DNA from: Myxococcales bacterium
GTDB lineage: Bacteria > Myxococcota_A > Polyangia > Polyangiales > Ga0077539
Length of the DNA stretch: 64,000 bases
NCBI GenBank assembly: GCA_016792845.1
Contig: JAEUKH010000022.1
Span: 186,001 to 250,000, forward strand
Direction of reading: 5' to 3'
Made by a program: the position numbers and the translations under genes. Under the pieces are notes generated by a model that saw only the letters and a program-made list of their open reading frames with translations, was not told the origin of the DNA and did no database searches. Of the stretch, positions 55,373-63,747 are shown piece by piece (position 1 is the first letter of the stretch; each line of letters opens with the position of its first letter).

Positions 55373-56980
55373 ATGGGTTGGTACCTTCGGCGTGAGGCCA
55401 TGCAAGAGGCACCCATCTTTCATTTCAATGACGAGCGCGCATTCATTGTAGAAGAGGTCGTGGGGCGCATCGCGCGCAACACCCGCGACCCGCTTTTGCT
55501 GTTGAATGATGCGGCGTTCCACGAGATCCGTCGGATGGAGCCTCGGCCAGGCAGCGAGGCCGGCGAGCTCAGCCGGTTTCGCGACCTCGCCCGGAGCGTG
55601 GGCAAGCTCAGCGAAGACGAGCGGCGGCGCAAGCTTGAGGGCCTGGCGCGGCACTGGGCGACCGACATCGCGGGCAACTTCAACCCGAAGGTGTACGGCG
55701 TCTCGACGAGCGTGCTGCCGCGGGCCTTGGCGCTGCTCTTGAGCCCGAAAGACTTCTCTGAGGGCTTTCGCACCGCGGGGCGATTGCAGAAGCACCTCGT
55801 GACCCAAGGGCCCCTCGATACGCTGCGGGCGCTCTCGAAGAAGGGCACGCTGGTGTTCGTGCCGACGCACCTCTCGAACCTCGATTCGGTGGTGTTCGGC
55901 TTCGCGCTGCATCGCGAGGGCCTCCCCCCGGTGAGCTACGGCGCGGGGAAGAACCTCTTCACCAACCCCTTTCTCTCGTTCTTCATGCAAAACCTGGGGG
56001 CCTACCGGGTCGATCGCCGGGTGCGGGCTGAACTTTATAAAGAAGTTCTGAAGACCTATTCGTCGGTGCTGATCGGGCGGGGGTACCACTCGCTGTTCTT
56101 CCCCGGGGGCACACGCTCCCGGGCGGGGCTCGTCGAAGAGCGCTTGAAGCTGGGCCTGATGGGCACCGGGGTCGAGGCCTACGTCGACTCGCTCCGCCGC
56201 GGGCACGAGCAGCGGGTGTTCTTCGTGCCCGCGACGATCAACTACCTCTTGACCCTCGAAGCCAGCACCCTCATCGCAGATTATCTCGCTGAGGTCGGCC
56301 GCAATCGATACATCATTGAAGACGACGAGAGCACCCAGCTTGAGCGCATCGCCACGCTGGTGCGCAAGCTCGTCTTGACCACCGGCAGCGTGGTGATCCG
56401 CTTCGCGCAGCCGATCGACCCCTTCGGCAACCGCGTCTTGGCCGACGGCCGCTCGGTCGACCCGCGCGGCCGCGAGGTCGACCCGCGGAGCTACGTCACC
56501 CGCCGCGGGCAGCCCGTCCATGATGCGGCCCGCGACGCGCAGTACACCCGCGAGCTCGGCGAGGCCATCTGCGGCGCCTACTCGCGCGAGACGGTGCTCC
56601 TCGCGACGCACCTCGTGGCCGGGGCCGCGTTCAAGAAGCTCCAGGCCTCGTACCCGGGCGAAGACCTCTTCAAGCTCTTGCGCCACCGCGACGAGCTCTT
56701 CGTGCCGGGCGACGAGCTCGAGCGCCGCATCGCCGACATCACCGATGCCGCCAAGGCGCTCGAAGATCAAGGCAAGATCGTGCTCGCGGCGGGGCTCAGG
56801 CAGAGCGCCCCGGGGGCCATCTTGAGCGAGGCCCTCCGCGCGTGGAGCGGCTACCACACCAACGCCGTCTTGGCCCCCTCGGCGGGGGGCTTCATGCTCT
56901 CAGACACCAACCTTCTTTTGTATTACCAAAACCGCCTGGCCGCTTCGGGCTTGGGCTTTCACCCGGGGGTTCGTCGATGA
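55373..56980 (+). CDS. PlsB/GPAT-like acyltransferase
   Basis: About 535 residues; the ATG at 55373 is used, and 55400 is an alternative. The acyltransferase motifs are HLSNLD (HX4D), the acyl-binding region after it, and FFPGGTRSRAG, where the Glu of the classical FPEGTRS motif is Gly, as I recall for related bacterial proteins. VPATINY follows in the expected place. It should acylate the sn-1 position of glycerol-3-phosphate or a related lipid at the membrane. The stop overlaps the start of the GpsA-like gene. Confidence 0.78.
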   Translation: MGWYLRREAMQEAPIFHFNDERAFIVEEVVGRIARNTRDPLLLLNDAAFHEIRRMEPRPGSEAGELSRFRDLARSVGKLSEDERRRKLEGLARHWATDIAGNFNPKVYGVSTSVLPRALALLLSPKDFSEGFRTAGRLQKHLVTQGPLDTLRALSKKGTLVFVPTHLSNLDSVVFGFALHREGLPPVSYGAGKNLFTNPFLSFFMQNLGAYRVDRRVRAELYKEVLKTYSSVLIGRGYHSLFFPGGTRSRAGLVEERLKLGLMGTGVEAYVDSLRRGHEQRVFFVPATINYLLTLEASTLIADYLAEVGRNRYIIEDDESTQLERIATLVRKLVLTTGSVVIRFAQPIDPFGNRVLADGRSVDPRGREVDPRSYVTRRGQPVHDAARDAQYTRELGEAICGAYSRETVLLATHLVAGAAFKKLQASYPGEDLFKLLRHRDELFVPGDELERRIADITDAAKALEDQGKIVLAAGLRQSAPGAILSEALRAWSGYHTNAVLAPSAGGFMLSDTNLLLYYQNRLAASGLGFHPGVRR

Positions 56981-57915
56981 GCGCGGCCGAGCGCGTAGGG
57001 GTTGTGGGCGGCGGTCGTTGGGGGCTCGCGCTGGCCTGCGCGGCGCACCGCACCGGGGCCCGGGTGACGCTCATGACCCGCCGCGGCGAGCCTGAGGCGC
57101 AGCATCGCGGCATCACCGTGGTCGACGCGTTCAAGCCCTTGGCCGAGGGCGCGTCGCTCATCTTGGTGGCGGTGCCGAGCGAGGTGATGCCCGGGGTGGC
57201 CCGGAGCCTCGGCGAAGTGGTCGACGGCTCACACTTCCTCGTGCACGGGGTGCGCGGGCTCTCGCACGAGGGGCTCCACACCTTGACCGATGTGCTGCGC
57301 GCAGAGACCGCGGCGCGGCGGGTGGGCGCCCTGGCGGGGCCGGTGACCGCCGACGACCTCATCGACGGGCGCCCCGCGGTGATCGCCATGGCGTCGCGCT
57401 ACCCTGAGGTGAACGAGGCCGTCATCGCGGCCCTCGGCGGCCCGCTCTTGCGCGTCTCGACCACCCAAGACCTCACGGGGCTCGAGTGGGCCAGCGCCCT
57501 CGTGGGCTGCCTCGTGATCGCCCTCGGATACGGCCGCGCCCTCAACATCGCGCCGGGGCTCCTCGCGGGGCTCCTCACCCGCGGCATCCACGAGGCGAGC
57601 CAGCTCGCGGCGGCGGCGGGCGCAGAAGAGAAGACGTTTTACACCATCGCGGGCATCGGCGACTTGATGGCCGCGATGGGTCAAGACCACCGCCCCGAGG
57701 CGCGCCTGGGGGCCGCGCTGGCCCTCGGCGACGGCCTCGACGTCGCGCGGCAGAAGGCGGGTCAGCGCATCGAGGCCATCACCCTCATGCCCAGGGTCGT
57801 GGCCTTGGCGAAGCGCGAGCGGGTCGAGGCCCCGGTGTTCGAGACCATCGCCCGGGCCCTCACCGGGAGCATCACCCCGCAAGAGATCCTCTCGGGTTTG
57901 ATGACCCGACGATAG
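56977..57915 (+). CDS. GpsA-like dehydrogenase, catalytic lysines apparently missing
   Basis: 312 residues from ATG 56977, overlapping the acyltransferase stop. The NAD(P) fold is clear (GVVGGGRWGLALACAA) and the order of segments follows E. coli GpsA. However, in the ALKN motif of the family the Lys is Val here (ALVG, about residue 176), the GPSFAKE-type segment reads AGPVTADDL, and the SRN segment after GLGDL reads RPEAR. The normal reaction is dihydroxyacetone phosphate to glycerol-3-phosphate. These changes suggest another substrate or a non-catalytic role. Confidence 0.75.
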   Translation: MSAAERVGVVGGGRWGLALACAAHRTGARVTLMTRRGEPEAQHRGITVVDAFKPLAEGASLILVAVPSEVMPGVARSLGEVVDGSHFLVHGVRGLSHEGLHTLTDVLRAETAARRVGALAGPVTADDLIDGRPAVIAMASRYPEVNEAVIAALGGPLLRVSTTQDLTGLEWASALVGCLVIALGYGRALNIAPGLLAGLLTRGIHEASQLAAAAGAEEKTFYTIAGIGDLMAAMGQDHRPEARLGAALALGDGLDVARQKAGQRIEAITLMPRVVALAKRERVEAPVFETIARALTGSITPQEILSGLMTRR

Positions 57916-57971
57916 CCGAGCACGGCGCGCATCTTTAGAATCAATCGCAGCACCCTTCAGTCGAGTACAAC

Positions 57972-58652
57972 ATGATTGAACGAATCACATTTGCCACAGA
58001 AGACGGGCGTACGGCCTCGGGTGTGTTGGGCGCCCCGGGGGGTGATCAGCCGGCGGGGGCGGTGGTGCTCTTGCAAGAATGGTGGGGCGTCAACGCGCAC
58101 ATCGCGAGCCTCGTCGAGCGCCTCGCCGCGGCGGGCTTCTTGGTGCTCGCGCCCGACCTCTACGAGGGCCGCATCGCCACCGACGCCGCCACCGCGAGCG
58201 CGTACATGACCGAGCTCAAATGGCCCCGGGCCTTCGAGATCGTGAAGGGCGCCGCGGCCACCCTCAGGGCGCACCCGCGCTGCAACGGCAAGCTCGGCGT
58301 GACGGGGTTCTGCATGGGCGGGGCGGGGGCCCTCCTCGCGGCCGCGACCCTCGCGGGCTTCGACGCCGCGGTGGCGTTCTATGGCGTGCCGCCGGCCGAG
58401 CTGACCGACTGGTCGACGGCCGAGACGCCGCCGCTGCAAGCGCACTTCTCGGCGAGCGACCCTTGGGCCCGGGTGAGCCGCGCAGAAGAGATCGGCGCGG
58501 CGCTCAAGGCCCGCGGGCGCGGCTTCGAGCTCTTCGTCTACGAGGCCGAGCACGCCTTCGTGAACGACACGCGCCCCGAGGTGTACAGCCCCGCCGACGC
58601 GATGCTCGCGTGGTCGCGCATGGTCGGCTTCTTTCATCAGCACCTCCGCTGA
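57972..58652 (+). CDS. Dienelactone hydrolase-family protein
   Basis: 226 residues with an alpha/beta-hydrolase fold. The triad is present: Cys in GFCMGG, Asp in FSASDPWAR and His in AEHAFVND. The QEWWGVN segment near residue 36 carries the conserved Glu. It hydrolyses lactone or ester bonds in the cytoplasm; the true substrate is unknown. It stands alone between the GpsA-like gene and the convergent WD40-like gene. Confidence 0.9.
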   Translation: MIERITFATEDGRTASGVLGAPGGDQPAGAVVLLQEWWGVNAHIASLVERLAAAGFLVLAPDLYEGRIATDAATASAYMTELKWPRAFEIVKGAAATLRAHPRCNGKLGVTGFCMGGAGALLAAATLAGFDAAVAFYGVPPAELTDWSTAETPPLQAHFSASDPWARVSRAEEIGAALKARGRGFELFVYEAEHAFVNDTRPEVYSPADAMLAWSRMVGFFHQHLR

Positions 58653-58661
58653 GCGGGGCGC

Positions 58662-59750
58662 TTACTCTTTAAAGAAGTCGGCCGCGTGCCACACCGCGAG
58701 GTGCTCGGTGAGCGCCGCGACGACGGTGCCCTCGGGGTTGATCTCTGTGAGCTTGAGCTCGTCCCACGGGGTGCCCCGCCCGCCCTGGCGCGTCTTGGCG
58801 TCGATCACGTTGATCGCGTGGTTGTCGAGTGAGAGCCAGTGCGCCCCGAGGCTCGCCTGGGTGCCCCAGCTTTGATAACAGAGCGAGTCGGTCTTTTGAA
58901 TGAAGTCGAAGCGGTGCGTCTTCGCGTACCAGCTGTCGTAGAGCACCGTATGCTCGTCGCAGAAGCTCACCGCGTGGGCCTGAGGGCCCTTGTCGACCAG
59001 CACCTCGAGAGTCTCAAGGTCGAGCACCACCACGCATTTGTTGTCGTCGAGGGTGGCGAAGCGTCGACCGGCCGGGTGAAAGGCCATGGGGTGACTGATG
59101 AACACCGGGCCCAAGACGAAGCGCCCGCGCTCGGCCCCGTCGCGCATCTGCCGCACGACCAGGGTGTCGGGGCGGTCGCCCTCGGTCGGCAGCGCCCAAT
59201 GCACGAGGGTCTCGAGGTCTGGAGAGAGCGCCCACGCGGGCCAGCGCCGCGGCCCCGAGCTGCAGAGGGTGTCGGGCGACCAGACCCGCTCGGCGAACCA
59301 AGGCGCTGCGGCGCTGAGGGTGTTGTTGACGAGATCCCAAGAGAGCACCGCGCCCCCCGAGAGCACCATCAAGGCCCTTTGCTGCGCGGCGTCTCCCTGG
59401 AGGTGGACGACGGCGCGCCAGCTGTGCGGGCTGCGGGGCGCGTCGAGGGCGGCGGTGAGGCGCACCTCGCCGTGTTCGGTGCCGCGCTGTTCGAGGGTGA
59501 CCCCGGCGCTGTGCTCGTGCGCGACCAGCACGGTCTTGCCGTCGTGCGCGAGGCTGAAGGCGCCCTTCGAAGAGCTCGCGATCACCCACCGGGGCGGGGT
59601 CTGCGTCTGAAACGCGGCGCTCCATTTCTTGAAGGCTGCGGTCGAGAGCGACGCGGCCTTGCAAGCCGCGCTCAGCGACTGCCCGGCGGCGATGCGTTGA
59701 TTGACCTCGATGACCTTCTGGGTCATCGCCGCGTGTCTCAGTGTCGCCAT
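58662..59750 (-). CDS. HTH plus WD40-like beta-propeller protein
   Basis: 362 residues from ATG 59750. The first 50 residues read as a helix-turn-helix of the transposase/orphan type (QRIAAGQSLSAACKAASLSTAAFKKW). The remainder has repeats of about 40 residues rich in beta strands and Trp/His (GTEHGEVRLTAAL, CVVVLDLETLEVLV, AINVIDAKTRQ), consistent with a WD40-like propeller. It follows the sigma-factor gene by eight bases. Together they look like a regulator pair. The function is unknown. Confidence 0.65.
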   Translation of the reverse strand: MATLRHAAMTQKVIEVNQRIAAGQSLSAACKAASLSTAAFKKWSAAFQTQTPPRWVIASSSKGAFSLAHDGKTVLVAHEHSAGVTLEQRGTEHGEVRLTAALDAPRSPHSWRAVVHLQGDAAQQRALMVLSGGAVLSWDLVNNTLSAAAPWFAERVWSPDTLCSSGPRRWPAWALSPDLETLVHWALPTEGDRPDTLVVRQMRDGAERGRFVLGPVFISHPMAFHPAGRRFATLDDNKCVVVLDLETLEVLVDKGPQAHAVSFCDEHTVLYDSWYAKTHRFDFIQKTDSLCYQSWGTQASLGAHWLSLDNHAINVIDAKTRQGGRGTPWDELKLTEINPEGTVVAALTEHLAVWHAADFFKE

Positions 59751-59758
59751 GTCGGGGC

Positions 59759-60469
59759 CTACTCTTCTGGCATGAGCGCGTCTCGCTCTGGGTCGAGCGC
59801 GGCCCGCGCGAGCTCGAGGGCGCGCGCGTGGAGTCGGCTCGCCCAACTCTTGGTGAGCTTTTGTTGTTTGCCCGCCTCTTCGATGGTCAGGCCGCGCACA
59901 TAGACCCCCTCAAGGATGCCGCGTTCGCGCTTCGGCAGCGCCCGCATCATCGCGCTGAGCCGCGCCCTGAGCTGCTTGCGCTGAAGGCTCTCGTCGGGGT
60001 CTTCGACGCCCTCGGAGGTGACCCCTTCGGCGAGCTCGGCCATGCCGAACGCGAGGGTCGCGTCGTCGAGGAGCCGCGCGAGCGAGGCCGCGGCGTCGGC
60101 CACCGCTTCGGGGCTCGCGGGCGCGTGGGTCGGCGCGGCGTCGGCCAGCCGCGACTCGGCGAGGTCGTCGACCGCCGCGAGCGAGGCGGCCCGCGCCCGG
60201 GCGTAGGGCGAGGCCGCGGCTTCGCGACGGTAATAGTCGAGCATGGCCCCGCGGATGCGATAGTACGCGAAGCTCGAAAAGCTCGCGTTGCGGCCGGGGT
60301 CGTAGCGCCGCGCGGCGTCGAGGAGCCCGTCGTGCCCGGCGGCGGTGAGGTCGTCGATGCGCACGAAGCTCGGCAAACTCTTCAACAGCAGCGCCGCGAT
60401 CTTGCGAACCTGGGGAAGACCCTGCTGCACCCGGGCGTCGATGCTCATCGCGCCTTCAGAGTCGCTCAC
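59759..60469 (-). CDS. Sigma factor, FliA/WhiG-like
   Basis: 236 residues from a GTG; an ATG lies at codon 8. Region 2 is clear (FVRIDDLTAAGHDGLLDAARRYDPG and FSSFAYYRIRGAMLDYYR), region 3 is weakly defined, and region 4 ends in the helix-turn-helix LTIEEAGKQQKLTKSWASRLHARAL. It should bind RNA polymerase core and redirect transcription. No flagellar gene is in the window. The adjacent HTH/WD40-like gene may modulate or share its regulon. Confidence 0.85.
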   Translation of the reverse strand: MSDSEGAMSIDARVQQGLPQVRKIAALLLKSLPSFVRIDDLTAAGHDGLLDAARRYDPGRNASFSSFAYYRIRGAMLDYYRREAAASPYARARAASLAAVDDLAESRLADAAPTHAPASPEAVADAAASLARLLDDATLAFGMAELAEGVTSEGVEDPDESLQRKQLRARLSAMMRALPKRERGILEGVYVRGLTIEEAGKQQKLTKSWASRLHARALELARAALDPERDALMPEE

Positions 60470-60627
60470 GCCGACATCGTCGCGTCATGCGACGGCCCCT
60501 GTCAATCGCGCGCCACCACCCCGAGAAGCGAGGCTGCGCGGCCCCGCCCCGTCGCCCTCACCCTTGGGGTCGCCAGGTTCGCCGAATTGAAGATTGTTTT
60601 CAAGGGTTTACGGCCGCGATGGGCCTC

Positions 60628-61194
60628 TCAGCGCATCAGCGTCGGCGCCACCAGCTCGGCCAGCATCGGATACGACTGGTACCCCACCACCCGCTGGACG
60701 AGGGCCCCCGCGCGGTTGAACAAATAGGTCGTAGGCACCCGCTCGATCTGCCCCAGCGCCGTCGCCCCGGCGCGCATCTCGGTGCTGGCCAGCGCCAGGG
60801 TCGTGCGCTCAAGGTGGAGCACGCTCTGATACGTCTCAAGCAGCGTGCGCAGCGAGCTCGGGTCGCTCTGGTCGCCCACCAGCGCGATCACCGCGAGCTC
60901 GTCGGGGTGCTCGCGGGCCAGCCGTTCGAGATGCCGCACCAACGCTTGCGAGTGGACATCATCGACCGAGATGGCCGCCACCACCACGCCGCGCCCTCGC
61001 AGCGCCTGAAGCGAGACTTCACGATCGCTCAGCGGCGTGTCAAAGCGAAGATCGACCGGCACGAAGCCGACTGGGGTCTCTGACGAGCGAAGGGCGCTCT
61101 GCGAAGAAGACGCCGCGACGGAGGTGGTGGCGTTGCGCGTGCAAGCGAGCGCCACAAAACCCGAGAGGGCGATGATCTCGAAAGATCGTTTCAT
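60628..61194 (-). CDS. Thioredoxin-fold lipoprotein without CXXC
   Basis: 188 residues with lipobox FVALAC. The fold resembles TlpA/ResA (LRGRGVVVAAISVDDVHSQALVRHL, the cis-proline-type VPTTYLFNRAGALV), but the redox CXXC motif is absent at the expected place (AAISVDDVH). It is therefore unlikely to be a disulfide reductase and may be a structural or binding protein. It overlaps the nucleotidyltransferase stop by four bases (ATGA), implying coupled translation. Confidence 0.75.
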   Translation of the reverse strand: MKRSFEIIALSGFVALACTRNATTSVAASSSQSALRSSETPVGFVPVDLRFDTPLSDREVSLQALRGRGVVVAAISVDDVHSQALVRHLERLAREHPDELAVIALVGDQSDPSSLRTLLETYQSVLHLERTTLALASTEMRAGATALGQIERVPTTYLFNRAGALVQRVVGYQSYPMLAELVAPTLMR

Positions 61195-62495
61195 GGTGTG
61201 TCTGTGGCCAAGGCTGCATCAAGAGCGGGCTCGGCGTCTTGTTCAAACTGCGGGGTCGGAGGTGGCGGGCCGTCGGGGCCGAAGACTCCCGAGACGGGGG
61301 CGAAATGGCGGCGCGCGGCTTCGGTGCGGGCCTCGCGGGCGAGGGCCTCGGCGACCCTGAGGTCGGGGCGTCGCGGCAAGACCGAGCGGGCCCGCGCGTC
61401 TTCGAGCTCGGCCCCCATGGCTTCGGCCCAGGCGAGGCTCTGGGCGATGGCGACCTGGCCCGATTTGATCTCAAGGAGGCGCGTTCGGAGCGCGCCCTCG
61501 ACGGTGATGAGCGGGCGCCCCGTACGGAGCCACTGGGTGGCGCAGGCGAGGAGCCGCAAGAGGTTGTAGGCGTTCTTGGGCCTGAGCTCGCGGGGGAGGT
61601 CGAACTGCGCCGAGGCGGTCTTCGAGAAGCTCACCAGCGCTGCGAAATCGGCCGAGGCGAGGAGCCCCTGGTCGTGCATCGAGCGGCAGAGCTGCTTGAG
61701 GTACTGCTTGCACCGGGCGATGGCCTCGGGCTCGGGGAGCGCGAGCGAGGCCTCGCGGGCGAGCCGCGCGGCGGTGGCGTCGAGGGTGAGCGCGGGGTCG
61801 TCGCGGAGCCAGCCGGTGGTGAGGGCCCTGTGCTCGGCGAGGCGCGCGTTCTGGGCGAGCTTGCGCGCTTGCGAGAGGGCGTAGCGGCCGAAGGTGCCGT
61901 AGATCTCGTCAGAGACGAAGGCGTCGCGGTGCGCGACGAGCTGCGCCCCGAGGGGGTCGCGCACACGCACCTCGGGCACGTACAGCATCTCAAGGGTGTT
62001 GGGGTCGGCCCGGAGGAGCTGGTCGATGGCCTTGCGATGCTCCCAGTGCACGCTGCTGCCGTCTTGCGAGAGGAGCGTGTCGGGGGGCGGGGCGAGGCCC
62101 GCCGTCCATCGGAAGGGCAAGAGGAAGACGCCCCTGAGGTCGGTGTCAGAGTCTGCGTTGGCGAGGCCCCAGGCGCGCGACCCGACCGTGGCGTCGAGCA
62201 GCACCGTCTCGCGCAGGGCCTTCTCAGCGGCCTCACGTTCGAGCGCGAAGCGCACCTGGCCGACCCGCCTCGGCGCGATCTCATCGCGGGCGTAGGCCAC
62301 CGAGCCCACCCCCACGACCTTGACCAGCACCGTGTCGCCCTCGATCGAGGCCACCCGGCCGACGGCCCCTTGCGGCACGCGGCGCGCCCCGTCGAGGCTC
62401 GTGCGCGCGACGAGGCTGCTCACCTCGGTGCCGTTCGGCAACGGAATCGACTGCAAATCAAGCGCTTGGAGTGATCTGATCCGAATCGAGGTCAT
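61191..62495 (-). CDS. RlaP-like DNA polymerase beta-type nucleotidyltransferase
   Basis: 434 residues. Residues 1-95 form an N-terminal beta-rich domain (SSLVARTSLDGARRVPQGAVGRVASIEGDTVLVKVV) of unclear family. The nucleotidyltransferase core has GSRAWG (105-110) and DSDTDLRG with the metal-binding Asp pair (117, 119), and continues with HWEHRKAIDQLL and LEMLYVPE as in RlaP-type proteins linked to RNA repair. Residues 200-330 are helical. No RNA ligase gene is adjacent. It overlaps the next gene by four bases. Confidence 0.8.
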   Translation of the reverse strand: MTSIRIRSLQALDLQSIPLPNGTEVSSLVARTSLDGARRVPQGAVGRVASIEGDTVLVKVVGVGSVAYARDEIAPRRVGQVRFALEREAAEKALRETVLLDATVGSRAWGLANADSDTDLRGVFLLPFRWTAGLAPPPDTLLSQDGSSVHWEHRKAIDQLLRADPNTLEMLYVPEVRVRDPLGAQLVAHRDAFVSDEIYGTFGRYALSQARKLAQNARLAEHRALTTGWLRDDPALTLDATAARLAREASLALPEPEAIARCKQYLKQLCRSMHDQGLLASADFAALVSFSKTASAQFDLPRELRPKNAYNLLRLLACATQWLRTGRPLITVEGALRTRLLEIKSGQVAIAQSLAWAEAMGAELEDARARSVLPRRPDLRVAEALAREARTEAARRHFAPVSGVFGPDGPPPPTPQFEQDAEPALDAALATDTP

Positions 62496-62599
62496 GGCTC
62501 CGCGGTCTCACCCGAGGCTCGGCGCGACGCCCCGAGTGGCATCGCCCGGGCGGAGGGCCCCGGCGAAGATGACCCGCCTCGCGCCCCCGCGCAAAGCCC

Positions 62600-63148
62600 T
62601 CACTGCCCCGACGGGAACAACCCATCGAGACCCTGCCCGATGAGCTGTTCGAGCCGGGCCCTCGCCCGGAGCGCCTCGACCCGCCCGCTCGCGGCCTCGT
62701 CGGGGCCGCGGCCTCGCACGGCTTCGAGCCTCGCCAGGAGCTCAATCACCTGGGTTTCGAGCGCGGCGCGGCGTTCGAGCTGCGCGGCCTCGATGCGCGC
62801 GAGGGCCACCTCGCTGGGGTCAAACGCCAGCCGATCGAGCGAGAACTGAACCCGCAAATCGAGCACCAGCGCGTCGTCGGCCGACACCCGATCGGCGTTG
62901 TTCGGGCTTGTGCTCTGGGTCAAGGTCGCTCCGAGGTTTCGGCCCACCCGCAGCGAGACGCTCGGCAACCACCCCGCGCGCCGCGCACGCTGCGCCATGG
63001 GCGCGGTCTGGACCCACCCGGCCCGCGCGAGGGCGAGGGCGGTGACCTCGGCCACCACGCCCCGGCTCAGCCACGAGGGCGGATCGGCGCGCAAGGCCGC
63101 GGGCCAGAAGAGCAACGCCGCGAGGGCGACTCCGCGCGGAGGCTTCAC
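62600..63148 (-). CDS. Secreted coiled-coil protein, unknown
   Basis: 182 residues. A signal peptide (VALAALLFWPAALRA) is followed by a region with SVSLRVGRN and a long helical part (LARIEAAQLERRAALETQVIELLARLEAVRG). It is reminiscent of a short TolC-like or periplasmic scaffold, but too short for a full outer-membrane factor. It overlaps the start of the next gene by four bases. Confidence 0.6.
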   Translation of the reverse strand: MKPPRGVALAALLFWPAALRADPPSWLSRGVVAEVTALALARAGWVQTAPMAQRARRAGWLPSVSLRVGRNLGATLTQSTSPNNADRVSADDALVLDLRVQFSLDRLAFDPSEVALARIEAAQLERRAALETQVIELLARLEAVRGRGPDEAASGRVEALRARARLEQLIGQGLDGLFPSGQ

Positions 63149-63402
63149 GGGCTCGCTCCGCCGCCGAAGGTGAGCGTCACCGTGCCCGACAGGCCCAAGG
63201 GCATCGGGTCAGAGGCGCCCTCCGCGGGCATGAGCTCGGTCGTCGCGCGGCGCGTGAGACGGAGCGTGACCCGCGGGAGCAGCGCCAGATACCGCGGCGC
63301 CGCGTGCGCCCGCTCAGGCCACCGCGGCTCGAAGGGCAAGACATCGTGCGGGTCGGGGTCGACCGGGGCCGCGAGGGCCACCACAAGGGCGAGGGTCTTC
63401 AT
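63145..63402 (-). CDS. Small secreted protein
   Basis: 85 residues from ATG 63402. A short signal peptide (MKTLALVVALAAPVDP) precedes a mixed region (RYLALLPRVTLRLTRRATTELMPAEG). There is no cysteine or enzymatic motif. It overlaps the neighbouring secreted coiled-coil gene by four bases, so the two are probably translated together and may act in one envelope function. Confidence 0.55.
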   Translation of the reverse strand: MKTLALVVALAAPVDPDPHDVLPFEPRWPERAHAAPRYLALLPRVTLRLTRRATTELMPAEGASDPMPLGLSGTVTLTFGGGASP

Positions 63403-63747
63403 GGGGCCGCGTTGTCGCTCGGAGGCCCGCCGAGGTTGCGTGGGGCCGCGACGATTGTGCGACGCTGCGTTGGTTGGCTGTGTGAAAAGAGAAAACCGTG
63501 GGCTTGTGAGAGGGCTCTGAACAGGCACCGTGTGTGCCGCCGGGCGAGCGCCCGGCCCGCCCTTACTGCGACGACTGCACGCCGCGGGCCCAGGCTGCCG
63601 CCCCTCTCGCCCGTCGCCGGCCCGCGTGGGGCGCGGCGGTGTGTCGTGCCGCGCGGCAACCTTCGCGGTGGAAGGGGCGAGGCCTCATGCGCGAGGGAAT
63701 CGGGCGTTGACGCGGCCCGGGCGTCTGCGCTTCCCTTCTGCGCGCCA
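63403..63747 (+). other. 345 bp intergenic region with a short palindrome
   Basis: No gene is supported here. The only regular element is a perfect 8-bp inverted repeat with a two-base centre, GCCGGGCG-AG-CGCCCGGC, at 63539-63556. It lies about 190 bases before the drmA-like start. The region around 63470-63500 is AT-richer (GTGAAAAGAGAAAACC) and may hold the promoter of the downstream gene. Confidence 0.45.
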
